A stretch of 64,000 bases of DNA from Devosia sp. (GTDB lineage: Bacteria > Pseudomonadota > Alphaproteobacteria > Rhizobiales > Devosiaceae): NCBI GenBank assembly GCA_016713105.1, contig JADJPS010000006.1:62001-126000 (forward strand), written 5' to 3'. How positions within the stretch are numbered: the stretch's first letter is position 1; the number at the start of each line of letters is the position of its first letter. Shown here piece by piece: positions 1 to 8,260 of the stretch. Under the pieces are notes generated by a model that had not been told where the DNA came from, searched no databases, and saw only the letters and a program-made list of their open reading frames with translations. The position numbers and the translations under genes are program-made.

Positions 1-72
1 CTGACGATCTCGGACAGCCCCGGCTTCGGCATGGAACTGGCCGACCGGAACATGCTGGTGCCGGTGACCTGA
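1..72 (+). CDS. C-terminal fragment, possibly enolase superfamily (mandelate racemase-like)
   Basis: Only the last 23 codons are inside the window, ending in TGA at 70-72. The tail contains SPGFGMELADRNML, which resembles the G-P-G-L/F-G-x-E segment that closes many mandelate racemase/muconate-lactonizing dehydratases. That resemblance is the only basis for the name; the fragment is too short to assign a substrate or to exclude another family. Confidence 0.35.
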   Translation: MTISDSPGFGMELADRNMLVPVT

Positions 73-226
73 AGCGAGCGGGAACCAGGCGGGGGGCAGC
101 GACTTGTTCCGGAACTGACCGCCACTGCAAGGTGGCATTGCGAAGCCGGCGGAACAGTCGCACTATCAGCGGCTTGATCGCCAGAGTCGATGCCGTCCCC
201 ACGCGCCGGAGTTCGTATCGCCCGCC

Positions 227-1885
227 ATGAACCTGTACCTGCTGCTGCTGCACCTGGGTGGTGCCATCGCGCTGCTGCTGTTTGCCGTCCGCATGGTACG
301 AACGGGTGTCGAACGGAGCCAGGAGCCGGCGCTGCGCCGGTTGTTGCGGGACAGCAAGGGCGGACGGCTGAGAGCGGCGGGGGTCGGCGCGGGCGTGGCG
401 GTGCTGCTGCAGAGCTCGACGGCGGTCGGGGTGCTGGCGCAGGGCTTTGCCACCACCGGCGCGCTGAGCCTCGAAACCGGACTTGCCCTGATGCTGGGCG
501 CCTACCTGGGCTCGGCCCTGGTCGTGCTGGTGCTGTCCTTCGATCTCGGCCTGCTGGTGCCGGTGCTGCTGATCCTCGGCGCGCTGTTGTTCCTCAAGGG
601 CAGCGCCCGCGAACACCGGCAGCTGGGGCGGATCCTGATCGGCGTGGCGCTGACGCTGATCTCGCTCGAGATGATCGGCGAGGCGACCGAGCCGCTGCGG
701 GATGCCGGCGCCCTGCCGCAGATCGTCGCCTACCTCGCCGGCGACTTCGTTTCCGCTTTCCTCATCGGTGCTGCCTTCACCTGGCTGGTGCATTCGAGCG
801 TCGGTTCGACGCTGCTGATCGTCACCCTGTGCGCGCGCGGGCTAGTGCCGCTCGAACTGGGCGTCTCGCTGATGCTGGGCGCCAACCTGGGCGGAACGCT
901 CACCGCCTTCGGGCTCAGCCGGTTCGGCAGCCCGGCGGCGCGACGGCTCGCCGTCGGCCAGATCGGCTTTCGCGGGCTGGCCGCATTGCTGGCGCTGCTG
1001 GCGTTCCATCTGCTGCAGCTCGAGGCCATGGTCCCCGGACATGCCGTCGGCCTGCAGGTGATCGGCCTGCATGTCGGGTTCAACCTAGTCGTGCTGCTGG
1101 TCGGGCTGCCGCTCTGCGGCGCCGCCGCGCGCTGGCTCGAGCGCTTCGTCAAGGGGGCGCCGGTCGATGCTCTGAACCCGTTGCCCGAGGCGCCGAGCTG
1201 CCTCGATCAGGCGGTGGTCGGCGTACCGGCTCTGGCCCTCGCCAGCGCCACGCGCGAGTTGCTGCGCATGGCCGAGATCATCGAGCGCATGCTGCAGCCC
1301 CTGATGGAGCTCTACGAGACCGGCGATGTCGACAAGATCCGCCAGGCCCGCCGGCTCGAAGCGGCGGTCGACCAGGCGCAGTCCGAGATCAAGCTCTATC
1401 TCGCCAAGATCGACTACACGCGGGAGGACGAGGCGCAGCGCGTGCAGGAACTGTCGAGCTTTGCCATCAACCTCGAATATGTCGGCGATGCCATCACCAA
1501 GACGCTGCTGAAGCTCGCCGAGACGCGGCGCGACCAGAAGCTCAGTTTTTCTCCGGAAGGCTGGCGCGAACTCAATGAGCTGCATCACCGGGTGATGACC
1601 AACATGCAGCTGGCGCTCAACGTGCTGGTGTCGAAGGACCGCGAGTCGGCCCGGCAGCTGCTGGCCGAAAAGGACGCGATGCGGTCGGCGGAACGGGAGA
1701 GCTACCGGCAGCACCTGGGCCGCCTGCGGACCGGCGCGGCGCAGAGCATCGAAACCAGCAACATCCACCTCGAGACGGTGCGGGCTCTCAAGACGATCAA
1801 CTCCCTGTTCGCCAGCGTCGCCTATCCGATCCTGTCGGAGACCGGCGACCTGCTCGACAGCCGGCTGGCCAAGGACCCGGGCTGA
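227..1885 (+). CDS. Na/Pi cotransporter family protein with PhoU-like C-terminal domain
   Basis: This 552-residue protein is an inner-membrane transporter of the NptA/YjbB type, expected to move phosphate with sodium. Residues 1 to about 310 form two inverted membrane halves. The first carries LLQSSTAVGVLAQGF, the classic QSST signature, and the second carries WLVHSSVGSTLL, a variant where the usual Gln is His. Residues from about 330 to the end are hydrophilic and helical (AEIIERMLQPLMELYET onward), as in the PhoU-like regulatory domain of this family. The ATG at 227 gives MNLYLLLLHLGGAIALLLF, a typical start. A longer overlapping frame on the same strand is a shadow. No phosphate regulon gene is next to it. 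Confidence 0.9.
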   Translation: MNLYLLLLHLGGAIALLLFAVRMVRTGVERSQEPALRRLLRDSKGGRLRAAGVGAGVAVLLQSSTAVGVLAQGFATTGALSLETGLALMLGAYLGSALVVLVLSFDLGLLVPVLLILGALLFLKGSAREHRQLGRILIGVALTLISLEMIGEATEPLRDAGALPQIVAYLAGDFVSAFLIGAAFTWLVHSSVGSTLLIVTLCARGLVPLELGVSLMLGANLGGTLTAFGLSRFGSPAARRLAVGQIGFRGLAALLALLAFHLLQLEAMVPGHAVGLQVIGLHVGFNLVVLLVGLPLCGAAARWLERFVKGAPVDALNPLPEAPSCLDQAVVGVPALALASATRELLRMAEIIERMLQPLMELYETGDVDKIRQARRLEAAVDQAQSEIKLYLAKIDYTREDEAQRVQELSSFAINLEYVGDAITKTLLKLAETRRDQKLSFSPEGWRELNELHHRVMTNMQLALNVLVSKDRESARQLLAEKDAMRSAERESYRQHLGRLRTGAAQSIETSNIHLETVRALKTINSLFASVAYPILSETGDLLDSRLAKDPG

Positions 1886-1904
1886 GGGCACCCGCGTTCG
1901 GCTC

Positions 1905-3770
1905 CTAGCGCAGTGCCCTCAGGGCATTGAGGATCACCGCCACGTCGATCGCCTCCTGCACCATGGCGCCAGCCACCGGGGTGATCAGCCCGAACGCGGC
2001 GACGACCATGCCGATGATCGAGAGCACGAGCCCTCCCGCGACGGACTGAATGGCGATGCTGCGGGTGCGCCCGGCGATCTCGACGGCGCGCAGCACGCGA
2101 TCGAGGTGGTCGACGAGGATGACGATTCCGGCAGTCTGCGAGGATGCCGCCGAGCCGCGGGCGCCCATGGCGACACCGAGCGTTGCCGCGGCGAGCGCCG
2201 GGGCGTCGTTGACGCCGTCGCCGATCATCATGGTCGCGGCCTGCTGGCTTTCGCGCCGCACCAGGTCGAGCTTGTCGCCGGGGGCCAGGTCTCCGATCGC
2301 CCGATCCACGGCAAGCTTGGAGGCCACGCCGTCGACGACGTCCTGCCGGTCGCCGGACGCGAGCACGATGCGGTCGATGCCGTGCCGGCGCAGGCCGTCG
2401 AGAACCACCGCCGCATCCGGACGCAGCGGATCGGCGAGGATGATCAACCCCGCGAGCTTGCCATCCACGGCCACGGCGACGCTCGCCGCGTCACCCTCGA
2501 CCCCGTCCCGCAGGGCGTAGGGGTCGCCGCTGCTGTGTCCGGCCACATAGCGGCTTCCGCCCAGCACTACCTCGTGGTCGCCGACCCGGCCGGCAAGGCC
2601 GGTTCCCGCTTCCTCGACGACGTCCCTGGGCGGCGTCAGCGGCAGGCCGCGTCGACGCGCCTCGGTGACGAGCGCCTCGGCGATGACGTGATGCGAGGCC
2701 TGGTCGAGCGAGGCGGCAAGGCGCAGCAGGTCGTCCTCCGTCCATCCCTCCGTCAGGCGGATGGCCGCCACGCGGGCGCGGCCGTCGGTCAGCGTGCCGG
2801 TCTTGTCGAGGATGGCGGTGCGGATGCGCGACAGCGTCTCGAGCGCGCCGCCGTCCTTGATCAGTACGCCCTGGCGCGCCGCCTTGGAGATGCCGGAGAT
2901 CAGCGCCACGGGAAGGGCGAGGATCAGCGGGCAGGGGGTGGCGATCACCAGCACCGCGAGGGCGCGCAGCCGGTCGCCGGTGAGACCCCAGGCCAGTCCG
3001 GCAATCGCGAGGGTGAGCAGCAGGAACCAGATCGCCAGCTTGTCGGCAGTCCGCACGGCCGGTGCCTTGCTGTTCTGCGCCGTCTCCACCAGCTTGACGA
3101 TCTGGGCGTAGGTGCTCTCCGACGCCGGGCGTCCGACCCTGAGATCGAAGGCATTGCCGGCATTGGAGGTGCCGCTCATCACGTCGTCCTCGCGCCGGCG
3201 CTGCGCCGGCAGCGCCTCGCCGGTGAGCGCCGATTCATCCAGCGCGGCGACGTCCGACAGCAGGGTGCCGTCCACGGCCACCGTCTCGCCGGGACGGACC
3301 AGGATGCGGTCGCCGGGGCGCAGGGCCTCGATCGGAACCTCCTCGAGCCGGCCATCGACATGCCGCATCGCGGTGCGCGGCACGCGCCCGAGCAGCGCCG
3401 TCATCTCGCGACGCGCGCGGCCCTCGGCATAGCTTTCGAGCAACTGCCCGCCGGCATACATCAGCGCCACCACATTGGCAGCGAGCGGTTCGCCGAACGC
3501 CAGGGCCGAGGACATCGACAGCGCCGCCACGAGGTCGAGCCCGACCTGTCCCCGCAGCAGCGACGTGACGATCTCGACGACCAGGCCGATCAGCACCGGA
3601 AGGGTCGCGGCAAACCACAGCCAGCCGGCCACGTCCGTGCTTCCGCCGAAATGCGCGATCGTTCCACCGGCCAGACCGGCAAGCGCGATGACGGCGAGGC
3701 CGATCCTGACGGTCGCGCGCGACAACGGCCAAACCTCAACGCCCGGCGCTTCCGCCCTGCTGATCGTCAC
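1905..3770 (-). CDS. Heavy-metal translocating P-type ATPase (P1B, TPC type)
   Basis: A 621-residue metal-exporting or importing P1B ATPase in the inner membrane. Visible motifs in order: TGEALPAQ (actuator loop), TPCPLILALP in the ion-binding helix, DKTGTLTDG with the phosphorylated Asp, and GDGVNDAPALAAA (hinge). It has no N-terminal HMA metal-binding domain. The intramembrane motif is TPC rather than CPC, and the nucleotide-domain SHP signature reads ASHHVIAEAL, so the His-Pro dipeptide is His-His. These variants mean the metal cannot be read from the sequence. The start is GTG at 3770 with GGGAGAG a few bases upstream. It stands alone, convergent with the phosphate transporter. Confidence 0.9.
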   Translation of the reverse strand: MTISRAEAPGVEVWPLSRATVRIGLAVIALAGLAGGTIAHFGGSTDVAGWLWFAATLPVLIGLVVEIVTSLLRGQVGLDLVAALSMSSALAFGEPLAANVVALMYAGGQLLESYAEGRARREMTALLGRVPRTAMRHVDGRLEEVPIEALRPGDRILVRPGETVAVDGTLLSDVAALDESALTGEALPAQRRREDDVMSGTSNAGNAFDLRVGRPASESTYAQIVKLVETAQNSKAPAVRTADKLAIWFLLLTLAIAGLAWGLTGDRLRALAVLVIATPCPLILALPVALISGISKAARQGVLIKDGGALETLSRIRTAILDKTGTLTDGRARVAAIRLTEGWTEDDLLRLAASLDQASHHVIAEALVTEARRRGLPLTPPRDVVEEAGTGLAGRVGDHEVVLGGSRYVAGHSSGDPYALRDGVEGDAASVAVAVDGKLAGLIILADPLRPDAAVVLDGLRRHGIDRIVLASGDRQDVVDGVASKLAVDRAIGDLAPGDKLDLVRRESQQAATMMIGDGVNDAPALAAATLGVAMGARGSAASSQTAGIVILVDHLDRVLRAVEIAGRTRSIAIQSVAGGLVLSIIGMVVAAFGLITPVAGAMVQEAIDVAVILNALRALR

Positions 3771-3913
3771 GATGCTCTCCCAGGCCCTCGCCCACAGTGG
3801 GAACCGCGGGCCCCGCGGTCAACGGTGCTACGTTGTCACAGCCGTCCATGATCGCTTTGCGGGTCCGTCGAGCTGCGAGCGAGGTGTGTCGACAACCTCG
3901 GAAACCCGGGATG

Positions 3914-4816
3914 TCAGCCGAAATGGCGCAGCGTGCGGAGCGCGATCAGCGTCTGCCAGCGGCCCGGCTTTCCGGCCCGTTCCATCCTGAGGTGGAGTTC
4001 GCCCGACATCAGCGCCACGGATTTCCAGCGACCATCCGGACTCTGCCGCGACCTGACGATCTCCAGCGCCTCGTCCATGCGCGAATCGCGCGGCGCGCCG
4101 ACCGCGCGGAAGTGATCGAGGGCGCGCAGTACATTGTACTTCCAGCGCGGCGGGAAGGGGAACCTGAGGAAATCGTCCTTGATGATCTCGCCGGTGCGGT
4201 GCGAGCGGAACAGCTGGTGCGCCAGCAGGAACTCGCGTGCCGCATCGGCCGCGGCGCGGATCTCGTCCAGCCGGTACCGATGCCCGGCCGCCTCGTATTC
4301 GGCAAAGCCCTCCAGCACGCCGATGGTGCTGTGCATGGAGGAATGCTGCACCGGACCGCGGTGGATGTCGCAGTTGAAGCCGCCATCGACGATCTGCCGG
4401 GCAAGGATGTAGTCGACGAGCCGGCGCAACTGCGCCTCGCTGGCCCGGAACCAGGCGGCGAAGTTCAGCGCCATGCCATTGACGCAGACGTCGTCGATGA
4501 CGCCGCCGCCCGGGCAATGGTTGTCGGCCAGCACCTTGTCGACGGCTCGCCTGGCCAGCGGGTTGTCTCCCTGCAGTCCGATCAGCCTGAGGTCGAGCAG
4601 GGTGTAGTGGGTCGAGATCCACTTCGGCACATAGTAGCCACGGCCCCAGGTGGCGTCAGGGCTGGCGGCAGCAAGCAACGCCGCGCCCCAGCCTTCGGTG
4701 GCGATGCGTCGCTGCAGCGCCGGATCGACGACGCCCTCGAGGTCGCGCCGGGCCTGGAAGGCAACCGACGGGTCGCCGGTCACGAGCCAGTCGAGGATGT
4801 CTGCGTCGGTCATCAT
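3914..4816 (-). CDS. Uncharacterised alpha/alpha-toroid (prenyltransferase/squalene-cyclase-like) protein
   Basis: A 300-residue soluble protein of unknown function. The sequence has repeated helical segments ending in Gly-rich turns such as DGGFNCDI and SPDGRWKSVAL. These resemble the QW-like repeats of the terpenoid cyclase/prenyltransferase toroid fold. It has no signal peptide and no DXDD or zinc motif that would support a cyclase or prenyltransferase activity. I chose the ATG at 4816 (MMTDADILDWLVTGD); the much longer frame upstream has low-complexity Arg/Ser/Pro translation typical of non-coding GC-rich DNA. It sits upstream of no obvious partner; the sulfotransferase on the same strand follows after about 76 bases. 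Confidence 0.65.
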   Translation of the reverse strand: MMTDADILDWLVTGDPSVAFQARRDLEGVVDPALQRRIATEGWGAALLAAASPDATWGRGYYVPKWISTHYTLLDLRLIGLQGDNPLARRAVDKVLADNHCPGGGVIDDVCVNGMALNFAAWFRASEAQLRRLVDYILARQIVDGGFNCDIHRGPVQHSSMHSTIGVLEGFAEYEAAGHRYRLDEIRAAADAAREFLLAHQLFRSHRTGEIIKDDFLRFPFPPRWKYNVLRALDHFRAVGAPRDSRMDEALEIVRSRQSPDGRWKSVALMSGELHLRMERAGKPGRWQTLIALRTLRHFG

Positions 4817-4892
4817 GGTCGCTCCGCGTGACAGCTTGCACCCGTGTCGGCCGGGTCGCAAGCGCCTGAGCGCCGGGCCGGCCTGCCGCGGC

Positions 4893-5645
4893 TCAGCCCG
4901 CGTCGGCGATGAAGCGGGCGGCCCATTCCCGGCTCTCGGCGTCGGCGAGGCGGGCGGTTCGGGGGCTGATGGTCCGGGCGAGGGCCGGATCCTCGTCCAG
5001 GGCCGCAAGCAGGCGCGCGAGGGCGCGCTGCGGGTCGGCTGCGAGATCCTCGTAGCTGAGGCGCAGCGGTTCGATGCCGTTGGCCGTGAACCAGTCGTTC
5101 CAGCTCCGCTCGAATGCGGTGAGCGCTGCGAGGTGCTCGGCGATGCGGGGCGCATCGTAGACGGCAGGCCGGGGTGGTGCCGTGCGCTCGCGCTCGCTGC
5201 CGTCCGCCCGTCTGTGCCAGAGGCCGGTCTGTTCGGCGCGCAGCAGCGAAATCGCCTCGGCCACCTTGTCGACACGGCAGAGGTGAACATGGACGCACGG
5301 GCCGAAGGCCGCTGCAAAGCGTTCGGCGTCGGTTACGCAATCGGGAAACAGCAGGGCCAGGCGGGCGGCCAGTTCGGGCCGGTTCTCCGCCATCAGGCGC
5401 AGGGCAAAACGGCCGGAGGCATCGCGGCCAGCGGCCAGCACGCCGGCGAGATAGGCGCGCTCGAAGCTCTCGGCAGTGGGATGATCGTAGGCGGAGATGC
5501 CGAACTGTTCCGCATAGTCCTCGACCGATTCCCGGCGATAGTACGAGGCCGGTCGCCCGGCGCGGCCGGTGGCGGAGAGGAGGTCGCAGAGCAGGGTGCT
5601 GCCGGAGCGGGGACTGGAGCAGAGGATGAGGCCGGGCGTTCGCAC
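4893..5645 (-). CDS. Stf0-type sulfotransferase
   Basis: A 250-residue cytosolic enzyme predicted to transfer sulfate from PAPS to a glycolipid or sugar acceptor. The N-terminal SSPRSGSTLLCDLLSATG is the 5-prime phosphosulfate-binding loop of the Stf0/trehalose sulfotransferase family. The length also fits. I placed the start at GTG 5645 because GGAG lies eight bases upstream and the first residues (VRTPGLILCSS) lead directly into the beta strand before the P-loop; GTG 5684 is an alternative in the same frame. The gene is divergent from the TetR gene, with a palindromic operator between them, so TetR control of this gene is plausible. The acceptor is unknown. Confidence 0.82.
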   Translation of the reverse strand: MRTPGLILCSSPRSGSTLLCDLLSATGRAGRPASYYRRESVEDYAEQFGISAYDHPTAESFERAYLAGVLAAGRDASGRFALRLMAENRPELAARLALLFPDCVTDAERFAAAFGPCVHVHLCRVDKVAEAISLLRAEQTGLWHRRADGSERERTAPPRPAVYDAPRIAEHLAALTAFERSWNDWFTANGIEPLRLSYEDLAADPQRALARLLAALDEDPALARTISPRTARLADAESREWAARFIADAG

Positions 5646-5741
5646 TGTCGGTGCTCCGTCGTCGTTGGCGTCGCGCCTTACCACACCAGCCCGCCGGTGG
5701 CTGTGACTGCAGCGACACGGTTCTGCGATAGACTCTTGAAA

Positions 5742-5762
5742 CGTACCGTAACGTACGGTACG
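5742..5762. promoter_or_regulatory. Perfect palindromic operator between sulfotransferase and tetR genes
   Basis: A 9-base inverted repeat, CGTACCGTA, with a 3-base spacer (ACG) and the exact complement TACGGTACG. It lies about 100 bases upstream of the sulfotransferase start and 53 bases upstream of the chosen TetR start, in the divergent intergenic region. Its size and symmetry are typical of TetR-family operators, so autoregulation and co-regulation of the sulfotransferase are likely. This is inference from position and symmetry. Confidence 0.75.
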
Positions 5763-5814
5763 GATGTTGCAGGCAAGGCTTCCCTGCAACGGGGTGGCCG
5801 CCGACGAGGGGACG

Positions 5815-6450
5815 ATGGGCGCAGCGCTCCGACGACAGGAGGACGAGTTCACGCCTCGCCAGCAGCAGGTGCTGACGGCGGCGCTCGAACTCCTCGTCGA
5901 GCAGGGCGAGCGGCTGACCATGACCTCGGTGGCCCGACGCGCCTCGTGCTCGAAGGAGACGCTCTACAAGTGGTTCGGCGATCGCGACGGGCTGCTGACC
6001 GCGACCGTGCAGTTCCAGGCGTCCAAGGTGCGGATGCCGCATGTCGATCGTCGCCGCATCGATGCCGCGGTCCTGCGGGCAAGCATCGAGCAGTTCGCGC
6101 GCGACCTCCTCACCACCATTTCCGGCAAGGTCTCGGTGACGCTCAACCGGCTGGCCATCGGCCATGCCGGCGCCGATGACAGTCCGCTCGGCGATATCGT
6201 GCTCGAGAACGGCCCGCTGGCCATCCGCAAGCGCCTGAAGCCGGTGCTGGACGCCGGCCGGGAGTCGCGGCTGCTGCGGTTCGACAGTTCGGAGGAGGCC
6301 TATCGCAGCTTCTTCGGGCTGGTGGTGCGCGATGTACAGATCCGCCTGCTGCTGGGCGAGGCGATCGAAATGGGGGAGGTCGAGGTGGCACGCGATGCGG
6401 CGCGCGCTACCGAACAGTTCCTGAGAATCTTCGGGGTGGGGCAGGGCTGA
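5815..6450 (+). CDS. TetR/AcrR family transcriptional regulator
   Basis: A 211-residue repressor-type regulator. The N-terminal helix-turn-helix is clear: TPRQQQVLTAALELLVEQG, then TMTSVARRASCSKETLYKWF, the recognition helix and its capping aromatic pair. The C-terminal ligand/dimer domain (residues 70-211) is not recognisable to a known inducer. I chose ATG 5815 (MGAALRRQEDEF), preceded by GAGGGG; the upstream in-frame ATG at 5764 would start inside the edge of the palindrome and add a poorly coding stretch. ilvC follows after 58 bases on the same strand, so read-through is possible, but a role in branched-chain amino acid control is not shown. Confidence 0.88.
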   Translation: MGAALRRQEDEFTPRQQQVLTAALELLVEQGERLTMTSVARRASCSKETLYKWFGDRDGLLTATVQFQASKVRMPHVDRRRIDAAVLRASIEQFARDLLTTISGKVSVTLNRLAIGHAGADDSPLGDIVLENGPLAIRKRLKPVLDAGRESRLLRFDSSEEAYRSFFGLVVRDVQIRLLLGEAIEMGEVEVARDAARATEQFLRIFGVGQG

Positions 6451-6508
6451 CCTGCACCGCCGCATTGAAATCGGCCGCGACGGCCAAACGCACGAAAGGG
6501 AGATATCC

Positions 6509-7528
6509 ATGCGCGTCTACTACGATCGGGATGCCGATCTGAACATCATCAAGTCGAGGAAGGTGGCGATTGTCGGCTATGGCAGCCAGGGCCATGCGCA
6601 CACGCTGAACCTCCGCGATTCCGGCGTCACCAACGTCGTCGTGGCGCTGCGCCCCGGCTCGGCCTCCGCCAGGAAGGCCGAGGGCGAGGGGCTGAAGGTC
6701 ATGTCCGTCGCCGAGGCCGCGGCCTGGGCCGACGTGATCATGATGCTGACGCCCGACGAGTTGCAGGCCGACATCTACAAGCAGCACATCGAGCCCAATA
6801 TCCGTGACGGCGCGGCCCTGGCCTTCGCGCACGGGCTCAACGTGCACTTCAACCTGATCGAACCCAAAAAGACCGTCGACGTGATCATGATCGCGCCGAA
6901 GGGCCCTGGGCACACCGTGCGCGGCGAGTACCAGAAGGGCGGCGGCGTGCCGTGCCTGGTCGCGGTGCACCAGGATGCGTCCGGCAACGCGCTCGACCTG
7001 GCGCTCTCCTACGCCTGCGGCGTCGGCGGCGGCCGCTCCGGCATCATCGAGACCAATTTCCGCGAGGAATGCGAGACCGATCTTTTCGGCGAGCAGGTCG
7101 TGCTCTGCGGCGGCCTGGTGGAACTCATCCGCGCCGGCTTCGAGACGCTGGTGGAAGCCGGCTACGCACCCGAGATGGCCTACTTTGAATGCCTCCACGA
7201 GGTCAAACTCATCGTCGACCTGATCTATGAGGGCGGCATCGCCAACATGAACTACTCGATCTCGAACACCGCCGAGTGGGGCGAGTACGTCTCCGGTCCG
7301 CGCATCATCACGTCCGAGACCAAGGCCGAGATGAAGCGCGTGCTCAAGGACATCCAGTCGGGCAAGTTCACCTCCGAGTGGATGCAGGAATACAAGGGCG
7401 GCGCTTCGCGCTTCAAGGCGACCCGCCGCCTCGCCGACGAGCACCAGATCGAGGAAGTCGGCGAGAAGCTTCGCGCCATGATGCCCTGGATCAAGGCCGG
7501 CGCGCTGGTCGACAAGTCCAAGAACTGA
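6509..7528 (+). CDS. ilvC: Ketol-acid reductoisomerase (NADP+)
   Basis: Class I acetohydroxy acid isomeroreductase, 339 residues, the usual short-form length. It converts acetolactate or acetohydroxybutyrate to dihydroxy acids in valine, leucine and isoleucine synthesis, using Mg2+ and NADPH. Visible signatures are the Rossmann GYGSQGHAHTLNLRDSG near residue 25, the KGPGHTVRGEY loop, and ETNFREECETDLFGEQ with the acidic metal ligands. The start has GAAAGGGAGATATCC ahead of the ATG. leuA, the next pathway-relevant enzyme, is 6.7 kb downstream and not in the same operon. Confidence 0.97.
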   Translation: MRVYYDRDADLNIIKSRKVAIVGYGSQGHAHTLNLRDSGVTNVVVALRPGSASARKAEGEGLKVMSVAEAAAWADVIMMLTPDELQADIYKQHIEPNIRDGAALAFAHGLNVHFNLIEPKKTVDVIMIAPKGPGHTVRGEYQKGGGVPCLVAVHQDASGNALDLALSYACGVGGGRSGIIETNFREECETDLFGEQVVLCGGLVELIRAGFETLVEAGYAPEMAYFECLHEVKLIVDLIYEGGIANMNYSISNTAEWGEYVSGPRIITSETKAEMKRVLKDIQSGKFTSEWMQEYKGGASRFKATRRLADEHQIEEVGEKLRAMMPWIKAGALVDKSKN

Positions 7529-7547
7529 GCATTGCCAGATGCGCGAT

Positions 7548-7580
7548 CGGGCGGGGCCTCGGCTCCGCCCGCTCGTTTCT
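7548..7580 (+). terminator. Probable rho-independent terminator after ilvC
   Basis: CGGGCGGGGCC and GGCTCCGCCCG form an 11-base stem (one G-T mismatch) with a 2-base loop, too tight without opening the last pair. CTCGTTTCTT follows. It lies 20 bases after the ilvC stop and just before the convergent cytochrome gene. Confidence 0.6.
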
Positions 7581-7588
7581 TGGCGGGG

Positions 7589-8095
7589 CTATTGCGGTCG
7601 AAGCATGCGCGACAGCGTGCCATCCTTGCGGACGAACTGATTGTAGATGGCGGCCAGCGCGTGCAGCAGTACGAGCACGATCAGTATCGGGCGACTCGCC
7701 TCGTGCAACTCGCCGGTATCGGCGAGGCCGTAGTAGGCGACCAGTCCGCTGATCGGGGCAGCAAGCAGAACCACATAGAGCGTTCCATGCAGCGCCGAGG
7801 CGGCCAGCTTCGTCAGGGGTGAGGCGTCGCCGGCGTGCTGCGGCGCGCCTTGCGCGAGGCGAAGGAACAGGCGCACCAGCATGATCACCAGGATGGCGAT
7901 GCCGAGCCAGAGGTGGACATTTCCCCAGAGCACGTCCTCGGGGGATGCCACTTCGCCCTCCTCCGCGGCCTCGATCATCTCGGCCATGTTCTCGCCGATG
8001 AGCAATTGCACCGCCACCATGGCCACGATGAGCCAGTGAAGTCCGATCTGCAGTCCGGAATAGCCAGTCCGATAGAGTGTCAGGGTCGCCTCCAT
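7589..8095 (-). CDS. Cytochrome b561 (di-haem membrane electron carrier)
   Basis: A 168-residue four-helix membrane protein of the bacterial cytochrome b561 (CybB-like) family. These proteins bind two b haems and exchange electrons with the quinone pool. Likely haem ligands are the His in GLHWLIVA, in GNVHLWLG, in ALHGTLYV and in LVLLHALAA, one per helix. Residues around VASPEDVLWGN form the periplasmic loop between helices 1 and 2. The protein has no partner subunit next to it. It is convergent with ilvC and divergent from the secreted protein gene at 8261. Confidence 0.88.
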   Translation of the reverse strand: MEATLTLYRTGYSGLQIGLHWLIVAMVAVQLLIGENMAEMIEAAEEGEVASPEDVLWGNVHLWLGIAILVIMLVRLFLRLAQGAPQHAGDASPLTKLAASALHGTLYVVLLAAPISGLVAYYGLADTGELHEASRPILIVLVLLHALAAIYNQFVRKDGTLSRMLRPQ

Positions 8096-8260
8096 GCGCC
8101 GCGTCGAAGTGGTCCGAGTGGTTTACCACGGCAAGCTGACGGGCAGCTGAAGGCGATGTCCGCATGCCGTCCGTGGAACTCGTCTCGCCGGTGTTGACGT
8201 AGCGCAAGGCCATTGATCCGCCGCAGGCGCATATTTTCTGGCGAAACAAGGAGGCAGTCG

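Noticed and set aside
2106..3851. A 581-codon plus-strand frame opposite the P-type ATPase
   Set aside because: The translation is Arg/Ala/Gly/His-rich with no family match, while the minus strand shows all P1B motifs. It is a shadow.
5764..5814. An earlier TetR start at 5764
   Set aside because: It would place the start immediately beside the palindrome and add residues without family match; ATG 5815 has a good Shine-Dalgarno.
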